Below are positions 63,726-64,000 of a stretch of DNA of 64,000 nt, piece by piece. Position numbers and translations under genes: made by a program. The notes under the pieces were generated by a model. It was not told the DNA's origin and did not search any database. It worked only from the letters and a program-made list of their open reading frames with translations. This DNA is from Leuctra nigra. Its lineage: Eukaryota; Arthropoda; Insecta; Plecoptera; Leuctridae. The DNA is taken from the NCBI GenBank assembly GCA_934045905.1, contig OW203769.1:1426001-1490000 (forward strand), read 5' to 3'. How positions within the stretch are numbered: position 1 is the first letter of the stretch; each line of letters begins with the position of its first letter.

Positions 63726-64000
63726 TTGTAAGATCTTAAGGAGATGTTACCAGCTCGAGGTGTGATCAGGAAGTGATGACTTCGCATGTTAAATATTTTA
63801 TTTTATGGACCGCGGCCGGAACTGCTTGATCCAAGTACAATACCTACTTTTCTTTACATGGATAAAAATACTAAAGGTTGTTTGATTTGGTTGAAGTTAC
63901 TTTTAAAATACAGATAACAATTAAATATGTTTTATTATACCTATTTGAGACTTAACAATGCTCTTTTTCTATTTATAATGAGTGTTTGAACTTCCTGATA
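63726..64000. other. Unassigned end of window
   Basis: AT-rich; nothing recognised. Confidence 0.4.

Overview
The window looks like AT-rich intergenic or heterochromatic DNA of an arthropod, and an insect is plausible. The signs are Ty3/gypsy Gag proteins of the arthropod type, an arthropod-style LINE with an Inr+DPE internal promoter, spliced GT-AG genes, many hAT/MITE footprints and tRNA-derived relics. I see no rRNA, no CRISPR, no bacterial operon and no recognisable conserved host gene. The exact organism cannot be told from the sequence.

Left part (1-11.85 kb). A hAT MITE with a perfect 8-bp target duplication is followed by a four-exon, minus-strand gene (7114-967). It encodes an animal Mutator-like transposase fused at its C terminus to a DEDDh exonuclease of the PML-C type. 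All three splice junctions keep frame, but one codon in exon 2 is a stop. Its exon 3 carries ten copies of a 15/19-residue repeat, and its first intron holds a 1.9-kb Helentron-like element. Next to it lies a 4.7-kb TIR element with strikingly GC-rich subterminal repeats.

Middle (12.4-30 kb). A gypsy gag-protease relic is split by a 7.7-kb element with 33-bp TIRs and a 9-bp target duplication. Inside that element sits an 8-bp-TSD hAT MITE, and inside that another Helentron-like copy. A ~950-bp near-perfect hairpin, tRNA-like relics, further Helentron-like copies and several foldback MITEs follow.

30.4-41.7 kb. A short minisatellite (GGCACGRAGC) has received a young Ty3/gypsy element with identical 168-bp LTRs and a GTGT duplication. 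Its pol gene is cut by a LINE with two open ORFs; removing the LINE and one 4-bp duplication leaves pol in frame. A foldback element abuts the same array.

41.7-50.7 kb. This stretch has few repeats of known class. It holds one convincing new four-exon gene of 127 codons (47273-46489), one possible two-exon gene (43708-42943), a 5'-truncated Helentron-like copy and two tandem-repeat zones.

50.7-58.1 kb. A very large Helitron gene (about 2,460 codons, minus strand) carries N-terminal 14-15-residue repeats, a DUF6570-like region, a Rep HUH/Y2 domain, a PIF1-like helicase and a C-terminal USP-type deubiquitinase domain. Two in-frame stops interrupt it.

58.1-64 kb. This holds minisatellite, foldbacks, another Helentron-like copy whose 3' end sits exactly in a second copy of the GGCACGRAGC array, and that array.

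A unifying feature is the Helentron-like family. It has a foldback at the 5' end, a 3' hairpin ending CTAGAT and an 11-bp inverted subterminal motif. Its interior is built from reiterated CRE + ETS + YY1-like modules. All calls are by eye; no search or alignment was run.
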